Below are positions 36,997-45,684 of a stretch of DNA of 64,000 nt, piece after piece. The position numbers and the translations under genes are program-made. The stretch lies in assembly GCA_020073385.1 (NCBI GenBank), contig JAIQFH010000012.1:62001-126000 (forward strand), given 5' to 3'. The notes under the pieces are model-generated. The model was not told the DNA's origin, did no database searches, and saw nothing but the letters and a program-made list of their open reading frames with translations. Source of the DNA: Terriglobia bacterium. GTDB taxonomy: Bacteria > Acidobacteriota > Terriglobia > Terriglobales > Acidobacteriaceae. How positions within the stretch are numbered: the stretch's first letter is position 1; every line of letters begins with the position of its first letter.

Positions 36997-39159
36997 CTAA
37001 GCAGTGAGCAAGCAGGCCATGCGACTTCGAGGGAACTCAATCTGCAGTGTTCCTTCTGAGGTCGCGATTCTGATTCCAAGATCACTCGGGTATAGCAGTT
37101 TAGGCTCCGCATTCGTCCACGGTATTGTCGTAGTTGCCGGACCGTCGAGTCGCCAGACTCCCAGCAGAGACTGCGTCGGAGCGCGTATCCCGAGAACAAC
37201 TGGCCCGTTGGGATTAGTGACATCAGACATCCCTAAAGGATAAAAGGGAACTGCTTCCGGAATGTGTCGGCGAAGAACTTCTTTGTAGATCCTGATGCCC
37301 TCGGCTACTTGTTTTCCCGCTTCCGTTGAAATCGAGTCCAGTCGTCCACTTTGGTGGATGCGGCACAACATGGCTGTAACCATATTGAAGCTGGCCTGAT
37401 CGGCATCAGCATTCTCCAAGGGATAAGACCAGATTGCCAATTGCTCCGGCAAAACGGCTGCCGACGCGTCAACCAGGATGGCGGGGAGCTTTCGATAGTT
37501 TTCCTGATCCGTCATCGACTGTATCTGCAGGCGACTAAGCATTGCGTAATCCATGCGTCCGCCTCCGCTACCGCAGTTCTCAATGACCAATTCGGGGTAG
37601 CGCTGCAGAATGCTCTCGAGCCAGGCGAGATGGGCACGGTTGTGCTCAAGCAGGCCTTGTCCAAAACTATCTGCGTTGAGCTCTGTTCCTTGCAGCGAAT
37701 CGACGTTGTAGTCCATCTTGATATAGCCAACGCCGTACTCGTTTACAAGGCGCGTGATCACCTCGTCCAAATAAGCCCGCACCTCTGGGTTGCGGAAATC
37801 CAGCAGATATCTCGAATTCTTAAGCACCCTGTTGCCATGCCGCATGAAGAACCAGCTGTCTGGTTTCTGGGCGAGAAGAGATTTCGCTCCGGCAACTTCC
37901 GGCTCGAGCCACAATCCCGGGATCATTCCGCTGCGTCGGATCTGATCGAGTACGAATTTCAGTCCGTGCGGCCATCGACTGGAAGCCGGTTGCCACGAGC
38001 CTATAGTCGGGCTCCAGTCCTCCTCAATTTCTGCATACCACCCAGCGTCGATTACGAAGTATTCGCATCCCGCCTTCGCGGCAGCGGCAATAAGAGGCAA
38101 TTCCTTTTGCTCTGTTGGATCACCCCAAAGGCAATTCATGTAGTCATTGAAGATGACAGGACAACGCGAATTGTTCCTGCTTGCTTTTACGCAGGCAACG
38201 CGCCGATATCGAGTCAGCGCCTCTATTGCTTGGTCGAATCCACCTGCGACACAGCCGATTGCCACAGGAACGGTTTCGTAGGTTGCCCCGGGTTCTAAAT
38301 GCTTCCAGGCTGCGGAGTGCAGGTCATCGGGACCGCCGAGATAGGCGTATACGTCATCCGCATAGTTGTTGCGCGCCGAAACATTCGATATTTCCCAATA
38401 CCATGATCCATTGTGTTCAATCTGCCAGAACCAGGCCAGCCCTAGTTTCGAGTTTTCGACTATCGCCATGGGCAGGTATCGTTCTGTCGACCAACTCCCG
38501 ATGCTTCCAGCTCTTGCCTCAGACCAGCTCGTTCGTTCGTTTTCTACGAAGCCCATCTCGGACGGGCGAAACGTATGCCATTGTCCCTCTGCCATCCAGC
38601 TATTCATCGCAACATGGATGCGGAGTTCGCGATCATATTCTTGTGGTGCGGAGAGGCCGTGGAGCATCGCCGAACTCAAGAACTCGATACCGATTGCTGC
38701 ACGACTGTTGTTCGTAACTCGTGAATGCCGCCGGACCACGGGAACGCCGTCGAAGCCCTCATAAACAGAATCCACTTGCAAGCTCAAGAGCGGGTCTGTG
38801 TGCGTGCAGATCAGCCGCTTGCCTGCGCCCGTAGACTCCTCGCTATAGCCAGCGAACAACAATCGGGCGCCGGGCTGTCCCATGCCCGATTTCATACCTT
38901 GATCTGGGGAATTCTCTCCGCTGCATTGCAGGGCGACTTCGACTCCGGAGGAATTGTCTTGCTGAACTGAGCTTCTTGAAGGGAGTAGACGCTTTTGGCG
39001 CAGTTTTCCCGCCTGTACGTCGAACGAAAAAGTTAAATTCCCGGTCATCCACTGAAACGGCTGGAGATTTTTCGGATCAGAGACAAGGCGAAAAGGCACA
39101 AGTGCGCCAATTGCCATGCTGCCACTAGTTTTGATGAAACGTCTTCGATTTGTGAGCAT
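36997..39159 (-). CDS. Secreted GH36 alpha-galactosidase
   Basis: The 720-residue protein has a twin-arginine type N-terminus (RRRFIKTSGSMAIGALVPFR). The beta-supersandwich domain comes first. Catalytic-domain motifs are CEYFVIDAGWYAEIEEDWSP, GMIPGLWLEPEVAGAKSLL, GVGYIKMDYNVDSL (nucleophile Asp in K-M-D-Y) and VIENCGSGGGRMDYAMLSRL. QIQSMTDQENYRKLP carries the candidate acid/base Asp. GH36 retaining enzymes release alpha-galactose. It is preceded by the LacI-type repressor gene 143 bases upstream on the same strand, and the following CE1 gene begins 93 bases after its stop. Confidence 0.85.
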   Translation of the reverse strand: MLTNRRRFIKTSGSMAIGALVPFRLVSDPKNLQPFQWMTGNLTFSFDVQAGKLRQKRLLPSRSSVQQDNSSGVEVALQCSGENSPDQGMKSGMGQPGARLLFAGYSEESTGAGKRLICTHTDPLLSLQVDSVYEGFDGVPVVRRHSRVTNNSRAAIGIEFLSSAMLHGLSAPQEYDRELRIHVAMNSWMAEGQWHTFRPSEMGFVENERTSWSEARAGSIGSWSTERYLPMAIVENSKLGLAWFWQIEHNGSWYWEISNVSARNNYADDVYAYLGGPDDLHSAAWKHLEPGATYETVPVAIGCVAGGFDQAIEALTRYRRVACVKASRNNSRCPVIFNDYMNCLWGDPTEQKELPLIAAAAKAGCEYFVIDAGWYAEIEEDWSPTIGSWQPASSRWPHGLKFVLDQIRRSGMIPGLWLEPEVAGAKSLLAQKPDSWFFMRHGNRVLKNSRYLLDFRNPEVRAYLDEVITRLVNEYGVGYIKMDYNVDSLQGTELNADSFGQGLLEHNRAHLAWLESILQRYPELVIENCGSGGGRMDYAMLSRLQIQSMTDQENYRKLPAILVDASAAVLPEQLAIWSYPLENADADQASFNMVTAMLCRIHQSGRLDSISTEAGKQVAEGIRIYKEVLRRHIPEAVPFYPLGMSDVTNPNGPVVLGIRAPTQSLLGVWRLDGPATTTIPWTNAEPKLLYPSDLGIRIATSEGTLQIEFPRSRMACLLTA

Positions 39160-39301
39160 ACGCAGCTATCTCAACCGGTACCCCGACATTGGTTCCGGCT
39201 GGCACACTCCGAGATCCGCCAAAAGTGTAGCGATAACTGTAACGAATCGAAGGCAGAATGCCAACTAGAAGCGGGCTTGCATGTAATCGGCCAGCAGTGG
39301 G

Positions 39302-40354
39302 TCAGGAACGAGACCTGGCGTTTAGGGACACACGTTTTGATCCACGCCTCTCTGTGGATCGACGCTGGATCAACTGCGGTTGCAGTATCACCGTTTGAGG
39401 CTTGGGCGGAATTTTTGAGTTCAGGATTCCAAGAGCGATGCGCGCAGCTTCCTCTCCAATTCTCCGGCTGTGCTGGTCGATGCTTGAGAGTGGAACGCGC
39501 AGAGAATCGTCGTAGTGAAGATTTCCGCAACCAATCACCGCAATGTCTTCCGGGATGCGTAATCCTTGATCGAGCGCGTAATTCATAGCACCCATCGCAA
39601 GCGGATCGTTGAAGCAAAACACCCCATCAGGCCTTGGCTTCAGACTCAAGAGCTGGCCCATCGCCTCCGCACCGCGCTGTTTCGTTCCCACGTCTCCCTT
39701 CCGTTCGGCGATGATGTAGTCATCAGTGACTTTAAGACCGGCTCGAAGCAGTGCTCGTTTGTATCCCTCCATACGCCGAATGCTAGGACTGGTTTCTGGC
39801 CCGCGAATGTGCGCGATTTTTTTGCAGCCGATGTCGACCAGGTGTTCTGTAGCAAGGATTCCGACCGCATCGTCGTCTACGCCTACGAAGTTTGCAGAAA
39901 GCCCCGGCAAGCTTCGATCAATCAACACATAAGGAGTTTGCTGCTTTTCAATTCGGAAGAAGAGATCGACAGTCGACCGGCACGAGGCAATGATCAGCGT
40001 GTCCAGCCGACGTGCTAGCAGGTGGTTGATCTCCTGCTCCTCGAGATTCGGGTCTTCCTCCGAGGAAGTGACGATCAGATAGTAGCCGCTCTCCCGCAAG
40101 ACATCGGAAAGAGATTTGGCGATTTCTGCAAAGAACGGATGAAGCAAATCCGGAACAACCAATCCCACCAGATATGTGCGTCCGGTGACCAGGCTGCGTG
40201 CCGCCAGGTTTGGCCGATAGTCAAGCTCTTTAACCCGCGCCAGAACGCGCGCGCGCGTCTCGTCTCCTATATCAGGATGATTACGGAGAACCTTTGAAAT
40301 GGTGATCACCGAAACGCCAAGGTCCTTGGCAATATCCTTCATTCGTGTGCTCAT
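39302..40354 (-). CDS. LacI-family transcriptional regulator
   Basis: The start is set at MSTRMKDIAKDLGVSVITIS (ATG 40354), because the helix-turn-helix begins there; the longer frame adds 81 residues of unlike composition. The HTH and hinge cover residues ~3-57 (SVITISKVLRNHP, RPNLAARSLVTGRT). The periplasmic-binding-like effector domain follows, with GLVVPDLLHPFFAEIAKSLS, RRLDTLIIASCRST, VGVDDDAVGILATEHLVDIG and FCFNDPLAMGAM. LacI proteins repress until a sugar or sugar phosphate binds. It is divergent from the aldo-keto reductase gene with a palindromic operator between them, and is therefore a likely repressor of the fucose operon and of its own strand. Confidence 0.9.
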   Translation of the reverse strand: MSTRMKDIAKDLGVSVITISKVLRNHPDIGDETRARVLARVKELDYRPNLAARSLVTGRTYLVGLVVPDLLHPFFAEIAKSLSDVLRESGYYLIVTSSEEDPNLEEQEINHLLARRLDTLIIASCRSTVDLFFRIEKQQTPYVLIDRSLPGLSANFVGVDDDAVGILATEHLVDIGCKKIAHIRGPETSPSIRRMEGYKRALLRAGLKVTDDYIIAERKGDVGTKQRGAEAMGQLLSLKPRPDGVFCFNDPLAMGAMNYALDQGLRIPEDIAVIGCGNLHYDDSLRVPLSSIDQHSRRIGEEAARIALGILNSKIPPKPQTVILQPQLIQRRSTERRGSKRVSLNARSRS

Positions 40355-40490
40355 AGATCGTGATTCAGTATATAGAACCAGACGAAGATTGGTGTTTACG
40401 ATGACTTTAGCGTGGAGATCCAATCCAAGCCCCCGCGAATTCTTTTGGGCGAGACCTTCCAGACTCTTTCCGTAGAGTGCTGGCTTCCTG

Positions 40491-40519
40491 TTGACATCGG
40501 TAACTTTACCGATTATTGT
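40491..40519 (+). promoter_or_regulatory. Promoter with an 18-base palindromic operator between -35 and -10
   Basis: TTGACA (40491-40496) and TATTGT (40514-40519) are 17 bases apart. The spacer and its edge form ATCGGTAACTTTACCGAT (40496-40513), an 8-base inverted repeat around CT. Repressor bound here would block RNA polymerase. It lies ~100 bases before the AKR gene and ~140 before the LacI gene on the other strand. The near-identical ATCGGTTACTTTACCGAC occurs at 47397-47414 before the second LacI gene. Confidence 0.7.
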
Positions 40520-40617
40520 CCTTTGCGTGTGCCTCTCTCGTGCTCCCGCGTCAAGGAACTGCGTAGCACAGCGCGGAACGCTCGAGGTTTCGGTCACTTA
40601 ATCATAGGAGTTCAGGA

Positions 40618-41661
40618 ATGGAACTTCGGAGCGCTTCAGGACCGTTGATTAACGGATATGTTGATCCAGCACTGGTACCGCACCGAACTGTATACACCGG
40701 TGCCCGGATGCCAGCAATCGGTTTGGGAACCTTCGGTTCGGACCATGTCACGGCGGCTGAAGTTGCGGCAGCGGTAGAAGGTGCAACGGAGGTTGGATAT
40801 CGACACTTCGATTGTGCATCCGTGTATGGCAATGAACACGAGATTGGATACGCACTCCAGCAGGTATTGCGAAAGCATCTTCAACGCGAGCAACTGTGGA
40901 TCACTTCGAAGTTGTGGAACGATAAACATGGCGAAAATGATGTGATCGCTTCGTGTCGAAAGTCGCTGACGGACTTGAGAATCAGTTATCTGGATCTCTA
41001 CCTGGTGCATTGGCCATTCCCGAATTTTCATGCACCGGGGTGTGATGTAACGTCGCGCAGTAAGGATGCGAAACCCTACATCCACGCCGAATTCATGAAG
41101 ACCTGGCGAAAGATGGAGGAATTGGTCGACCTGGGGCTGGTTCGCCACATCGGGACTTCGAACATGACGGTCCCTAAACTCAAGCTGCTCTTGCGCGACG
41201 CTCGCATCAAGCCCGCGGTGAACGAGATGGAGTTGCACCCGCATTTTCAGCAACCCCAGTTATTTGATTTCGTCCGATCCAACGGCATGGTACCGGTCGG
41301 ATATTGCCCCGTCGGGTCGCCAGGACGGCCCGAGCGAGATCGTACGCCCGAGGATACTGTTCCGACTCAAGACCCGGTGATTGTTAAGATCGCCAATCGT
41401 CTGGGAATACACCCGGCTGTCGTCTGTATAAAATGGGCGGTTCAGCGTGGGCAGATACCGATTCCGTTTTCCACCAACAGAGGACACTATCTCAGCAATC
41501 TCGAAGGAGTCGTCAGCGAACCATTGAGTGACGACGAAATGGGAGAAATCAGCGCAATCGACCGCAATTGTCGGCTGATCAAGGGTCAAGTGTTTCTCTG
41601 GAAGGATGGACAGCCTTGGGAGGATCTTTGGGACTTGAGTGGCGACATTACCCCGCCGTGA
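40618..41661 (+). CDS. Aldo-keto reductase
   Basis: The 347-residue (alpha/beta)8 protein starts at ATG 40618 (aggagttcagga before). Key features: MPAIGLGTFGSDHV at the start, GYRHFDCASVYGNEHEIGYA with catalytic Asp and Tyr, WITSKLWNDKHGE (catalytic Lys), and DLYLVHWPFPNFHAPG (His). VNEMELHPHFQQPQLFDFVR and IPIPFSTNRGHYLSNLEG are the NADP(H)-binding part. Family members reduce aldehydes and aldoses with NADPH. As the first gene of the fucose-type operon (AKR, ADH, RbsD/FucU-like, ADH, FucP, GH29), a role in reducing a sugar such as L-fucose to a polyol is plausible but inferred. Confidence 0.85.
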   Translation: MELRSASGPLINGYVDPALVPHRTVYTGARMPAIGLGTFGSDHVTAAEVAAAVEGATEVGYRHFDCASVYGNEHEIGYALQQVLRKHLQREQLWITSKLWNDKHGENDVIASCRKSLTDLRISYLDLYLVHWPFPNFHAPGCDVTSRSKDAKPYIHAEFMKTWRKMEELVDLGLVRHIGTSNMTVPKLKLLLRDARIKPAVNEMELHPHFQQPQLFDFVRSNGMVPVGYCPVGSPGRPERDRTPEDTVPTQDPVIVKIANRLGIHPAVVCIKWAVQRGQIPIPFSTNRGHYLSNLEGVVSEPLSDDEMGEISAIDRNCRLIKGQVFLWKDGQPWEDLWDLSGDITPP

Positions 41662-41679
41662 ATCCCCGCTGGTGAAAAC

Positions 41680-42750
41680 ATGGAACAGAACATGCGAGCC
41701 GCATTTCTGCCCGGGAACCGCAAAGTTGAATTCCGCACGTTGTCTATCCCTCATCCCGGTCACGGCGAAGTTCTAATCAGGGTAAAGGCTTCAACCATCT
41801 GCGGTTCCGATATTCGTTGTATTTACCACGAACACCTGGGCAAGGGCCCGGAGGGCTATCAAGGAGTTATTGCGGGCCATGAACCAAGCGGCCAAATTGT
41901 GGAGGTTGGCCCCGGCTGTCGGCGGTTTGGTGTAGGCGATCGGGTCATTGTGTATCACATCTCCGGCTGCGGAGTCTGCAACGACTGTCGACGCGGTTAC
42001 ATGATTTCCTGCACCAGTGAAAAATACCGGCGTGCGTACGGTTGGCAACGCGACGGCGGCATGGCCGACTACATGATTGCGGAGGAGAAGGATCTCATCG
42101 CGCTACCCAACCAGCTTTCTTTCGCAGATGGTGCGCAGGTTGCGTGTGGCTTTGGGACGGTATACGAAGCCATTGAAAAGGTTGGGGTCAATGGCGACCA
42201 TACTGTGCTCATCACGGGACTGGGACCCGTGGGGCTGGCAGCTGCAGCATTGTGTCGCAAACTCGGCGCCCAGATGATCGTTGGAATCGACATTGTCCCC
42301 GAGCGCCTGCGTTTGGCAGAGTCTCTCAAACTATGTGACGTCGTTCTAAGCGCAGGTGAAGACAACGTGGTTCAGGTCAAGGAACTCACGCGGGGTTCCG
42401 GTGTGGAACGTGCCTTGGACTGCTCTGCCGATGCAAGAGCGCGTGCCACCGCCATTCGAGCAACGCGCAGATGGGGAAGAATCGCCTTCGTCGGTGAAGG
42501 AGGAACGGTCGAATTCAATCCGTCGCCCGACATCATTCACGATCAGAAGACGATCTATGGTTCATGGGTGACGTCGACCTGGCTGATGGAGGAATTGGTC
42601 GAGCGCCTCGTGCGATGGAATTTGCATCCCGCAGATATCATCACTCACCGCTTTGCGCTTGAGGACGCCTCAGACGCATATGCCCTCATGGCTTCCGGCA
42701 AGTGTGGCAAGGTTGCCGTTTGCTCGGACGAAGAACTGGTACTCAAATGA
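41680..42750 (+). CDS. Zinc-dependent medium-chain alcohol/polyol dehydrogenase
   Basis: The 356-residue protein is a zinc MDR. Catalytic-zinc residues are Cys in STICGSDIR and His-Glu in AGHEPSGQIVEVG. The structural zinc loop CGVCNDCRRGYMISC has all four cysteines. GLGPVGLAAAALCRKLGA is the NAD(P)-binding G-x-G-x-x-G segment, and IDIVPERLRLAESLK supplies the cofactor-determining acidic residue. The family oxidises polyols or sugars at secondary alcohols. It lies 18 bases after the AKR gene, and its stop overlaps the next start (AATGA), so the three are translated together. Confidence 0.87.
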   Translation: MEQNMRAAFLPGNRKVEFRTLSIPHPGHGEVLIRVKASTICGSDIRCIYHEHLGKGPEGYQGVIAGHEPSGQIVEVGPGCRRFGVGDRVIVYHISGCGVCNDCRRGYMISCTSEKYRRAYGWQRDGGMADYMIAEEKDLIALPNQLSFADGAQVACGFGTVYEAIEKVGVNGDHTVLITGLGPVGLAAAALCRKLGAQMIVGIDIVPERLRLAESLKLCDVVLSAGEDNVVQVKELTRGSGVERALDCSADARARATAIRATRRWGRIAFVGEGGTVEFNPSPDIIHDQKTIYGSWVTSTWLMEELVERLVRWNLHPADIITHRFALEDASDAYALMASGKCGKVAVCSDEELVLK

Positions 42751-43259
42751 ATGCAAACTGGGAAGAAATCCTGAAGGATCGGCTAGAACTCTATGGGCAC
42801 CGCAACTGGCTCGTGATCGCGGACTCGGCATATCCTGCGCAGTCGAGGCAAGCGATCGAGACGATTGTTGCCGACGAGGAACAGACCACGGTGTTAGAAC
42901 GTGCCTGTGCCATTCTGGGCGGATGCAAGCACATCAAACCCAACATTTATACCGACGAGGAGTTGACCTTTGTTGGTGAGGAAGACGCTCCGGGCATTCA
43001 TTCTTACCGAGAAAGGCTCGGCGGTCTTCTCACGGGACCCGAAGTTCGTGTCCTTCCACACGAAGAGATCATCGCGAAGCTCGATCGCGCCGGCGAGTTG
43101 TTTCGAGTGCTCGTAGTCAAAACCAAAATGCGAATTCCGTATACATCCGTATTTTTCGAACTGGACTGCGGATATTGGAATGCTCAGTCCGAGACGAAGC
43201 TTCGGGCGGCAATGAGATCCGGAGATCGAACAAGGAAGAGCCGAAAGCGTAGGCTTTGA
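42747..43259 (+). CDS. RbsD/FucU-like sugar mutarotase
   Basis: The 170-residue protein is read from ATG 42747, overlapping the ADH stop; a longer frame from 42702 lies inside the ADH gene. It resembles RbsD/FucU pyranase/mutarotase proteins: YGHRNWLVIADSAYPAQSRQ (the usual G-H-x-N/D W-I-V-I-A-D start with the catalytic His), VLERACAILGGCKHIKPNIY, and IPYTSVFFELDCGYW at the end, in place of the FucU E-x-A-x-F-x-x-x-I/V-x-T tail. Mutarotases interconvert sugar anomers to feed the next enzyme. Between two dehydrogenases and a fucose permease, a fucose mutarotase role is the natural reading; the tail is divergent. The arginine-rich end (RTRKSRKRRL) is unusual. Confidence 0.7.
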   Translation: MNANWEEILKDRLELYGHRNWLVIADSAYPAQSRQAIETIVADEEQTTVLERACAILGGCKHIKPNIYTDEELTFVGEEDAPGIHSYRERLGGLLTGPEVRVLPHEEIIAKLDRAGELFRVLVVKTKMRIPYTSVFFELDCGYWNAQSETKLRAAMRSGDRTRKSRKRRL

Positions 43260-43287
43260 TCGCCAATCACAAGGTCCGCACTCAACA

Positions 43288-44295
43288 ATGAAGGCGCTCG
43301 TACTTCACAAGCCAGGGCATGCGTCGGTCGAGACGGTTCCGGAACCAGTAGCCGGGGATGGCCAGATATTGCTGAAGGTCCGAATGGTGGGATTCTGCGG
43401 AAGCGATTTGAATTCCTTTCGTGGTCTAAATCCACTCGTGTCATTTCCGAGGATTCCGGGGCATGAAGTGGCGGCTACGGTCGTACAAGGCAGCCGCAGC
43501 GGGCTGTCTGTCGGAACGGACGTAGCCATTTCTCCTTACTCAAGCTGCGGTGAATGCGCATCATGCCGGCGGGGACGCCCCAATGCCTGCCAGTTCAACG
43601 AGACTCTCGGAGTCCAGAGGGACGGTGCTCTCACCGAACTTATTGTGATGCCGCCAGAGAAGTTGTATCCGGCAAAGCTCACGACGAAGGAATTGTGTCT
43701 GGTTGAACCGCTGACTGTGGGGTTTCACGCAGTATCACGTGGACGGGTCGCCGCGAAGGACACAGTCTTGATTATGGGTTGTGGCGGAGTGGGGCTGGGC
43801 GCAGTCTGTGCTTCGAGTTCTCGGGGTGCGCGGACGATCTGTGTTGACGTGGACGACGAAAAACTGAAACTTGCACAAGCCTCGGGCGGTGCTCACACCA
43901 TCAATACGCGGAGGGAATTGCTGCACGATCGGTTGCTGGAACTGACTGAAGGCCGCGGTCCAGACGTCGTGATCGAGGCGATTGGTACACCAGCGACGTT
44001 TCGAGCCGCCGTGGAAGAAGTCTCCTTCAGCGGCAGAGTGGTGTACATCGGGTATGCCAAGGAACCGGTGAGCTATGAGACCAGGCTGTTCGTGCAAAAA
44101 GAATTGGACATTCTCGGCTCAAGAAATGCTCTTCCTGAAGACTTCCAGGCGGTGATCAGGCTTCTGGAGGACCGGAAGTTCCCGGTGGATCAAGCAGTAA
44201 GCCTGGTGGTTCCTCTCGATGAAGCGGCAGATGCATTGCGTTCCTGGAGTGAGAATCCATCAGGATTCAAGAAGATTATGGTCTGCCTGGATTGA
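43288..44295 (+). CDS. Zinc-dependent sugar/alcohol dehydrogenase
   Basis: The 335-residue MDR protein has catalytic Cys in VGFCGSDLNSF, HE in IPGHEVAATV, and the four-Cys structural zinc loop CGECASCRRGRPNACQF. The NAD(P) site is IMGCGGVGLGAVCASSSRGA, followed by VDVDDEKLKLA, whose acidic end of strand favours NAD. The last strands and helix (FGGR-type VVYIGYAKEPVSYET) are normal. Similar enzymes oxidise L-fucose or other sugars to lactones, or polyols to ketoses. It is 28 bases after the RbsD-like gene and 42 bases before the permease gene, all on one strand. Confidence 0.85.
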   Translation: MKALVLHKPGHASVETVPEPVAGDGQILLKVRMVGFCGSDLNSFRGLNPLVSFPRIPGHEVAATVVQGSRSGLSVGTDVAISPYSSCGECASCRRGRPNACQFNETLGVQRDGALTELIVMPPEKLYPAKLTTKELCLVEPLTVGFHAVSRGRVAAKDTVLIMGCGGVGLGAVCASSSRGARTICVDVDDEKLKLAQASGGAHTINTRRELLHDRLLELTEGRGPDVVIEAIGTPATFRAAVEEVSFSGRVVYIGYAKEPVSYETRLFVQKELDILGSRNALPEDFQAVIRLLEDRKFPVDQAVSLVVPLDEAADALRSWSENPSGFKKIMVCLD

Positions 44296-44337
44296 GGACG
44301 CGATTCCTGAACTCTCAGGCCTAAGGACAATTCTCTA

Positions 44338-45672
44338 GTGCAAATTTCGAGTGACACGGACTCAACGATTGAAGGCAAACCGAGCGCCGCGCCCCTGTTT
44401 CCAGCGGGACATCTAGTACCTTTCGTTCTGGTAACGGCGCTTTTCTTTTTATGGGGAATTCCGAACAACCTCAACGACGTGCTGATCCGGCAGTTTATGA
44501 AGTCGTTCGCGATCTCTCGCTTCGAAGCCGGATTGGTTCAGTCAGCTTTCTACATGGGCTATTTTCTGCTCGCGATCCCGGCTGCCATTCTTATGCGCAG
44601 GCTGGGATACAAAACTGGATTTGTCATTGGCTTGCTGCTGTTTGGGTTGGGGACCTTTCTGTTCTGGCCAGCAGCGATGATGGGCCGGTATGGATTTTTC
44701 CTGTTCGCCTTGTTCGTAATTGCCAGCGGACTTTCATTTCTTGAAACGGCGTCCAATCCGTTCATTGCTCAGCTAGGAGATCCGGAAAGCTCGGAACGGC
44801 GGCTAAATTTCTCCCAAGCATTCAATCCGCTAGGTTCGATTACAGGTGTGCTGATGGGTACACTATTCATCTTCTCCGGAGTCGAGTTACGTCCGCAGCA
44901 GATTGATGCCTTGAAGGCGCAGCACTTGTACGATGCGTATCTTCGCTCAGAGACCATGCGGGTGGTCAAGCCCTATCTGGTGCTGAGCGCCATCGCGATC
45001 TGTTGGGCTCTGGTGATTCTCCGGACAAAATTCCCCCCCATTCGTAGTGAGCACGAAGATGGTGGTGATCATGGGCGTTTTCGCGAACTCTTGCGCTACC
45101 CACATTTCTGGATGGCAGTGGTGGCGCAGTTCCTCTACGTCGGTGGGCAGGTCGGCACCTGGAGTTACTTCATTCAGTATGTGCAGGAATTCACTCATCA
45201 ACCGGAAAAAGTCGCTGGCTATTTCCTCACGGCCACGCTTGCAGCCTTTGGCGTGGGACGGTTTAGCTCCGCGTGGATCATGCAATTTGTAGCGCCGCAC
45301 AAACTGCTCGGGTCCTATGCGGTTGTGAATGTTGGCTTGATTGCGTTTGCCATGTTGCATCCAGGCTGGGGCGGGTTATACGCGCTGTTCGCGACCAGTT
45401 TCTTCATGTCCCTCATGTTTCCCACAATTTTCGCTCTTGGGCTGAAAGGCTTGGGGCCTAACACCAAGCTCGGGGGATCGTTGATCGTGATGGCAATCGT
45501 CGGAGGCGCTGTCCTCACCCCGCTGATGGGCCTCATTGCTGAGGCCCGTCACAGTATCGCGCCGGCTTTCGTCGTGCCGCTGATAGCGTATGTCTTCATC
45601 GCGGGGTACGCCTTCGCCGGAGCCAAGGTGCGCGATACAAGGGACACACCACAAGTTCAATCTCACGTTTGA
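44338..45672 (+). CDS. fucP: Major facilitator permease, FucP (L-fucose:H+ symporter) type
   Basis: The 444-residue protein has 12 predicted membrane segments and the FucP/GluP family signatures: FVLVTALFFLWGIPNNLNDV at TM1, FEAGLVQSAFYMGYFLLAIP, RRLGYKTGFVIGLLLFGLGT, SGLSFLETASNPFIAQLGDP, LNFSQAFNPLGSITG and FFMSLMFPTIFALGLKGLG near the end. The Asn-rich TM1 and the N-P-F motif are typical of L-fucose permeases, though this family also carries glucose and galactose. It starts at GTG 44338 (aaggacaattctcta before). It is followed by GH29 after 12 bases. It moves the fucose released outside by the two fucosidases into the cytoplasm. Confidence 0.9.
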   Translation: MQISSDTDSTIEGKPSAAPLFPAGHLVPFVLVTALFFLWGIPNNLNDVLIRQFMKSFAISRFEAGLVQSAFYMGYFLLAIPAAILMRRLGYKTGFVIGLLLFGLGTFLFWPAAMMGRYGFFLFALFVIASGLSFLETASNPFIAQLGDPESSERRLNFSQAFNPLGSITGVLMGTLFIFSGVELRPQQIDALKAQHLYDAYLRSETMRVVKPYLVLSAIAICWALVILRTKFPPIRSEHEDGGDHGRFRELLRYPHFWMAVVAQFLYVGGQVGTWSYFIQYVQEFTHQPEKVAGYFLTATLAAFGVGRFSSAWIMQFVAPHKLLGSYAVVNVGLIAFAMLHPGWGGLYALFATSFFMSLMFPTIFALGLKGLGPNTKLGGSLIVMAIVGGAVLTPLMGLIAEARHSIAPAFVVPLIAYVFIAGYAFAGAKVRDTRDTPQVQSHV

Positions 45673-45684
45673 CGGAGGGGCAGG

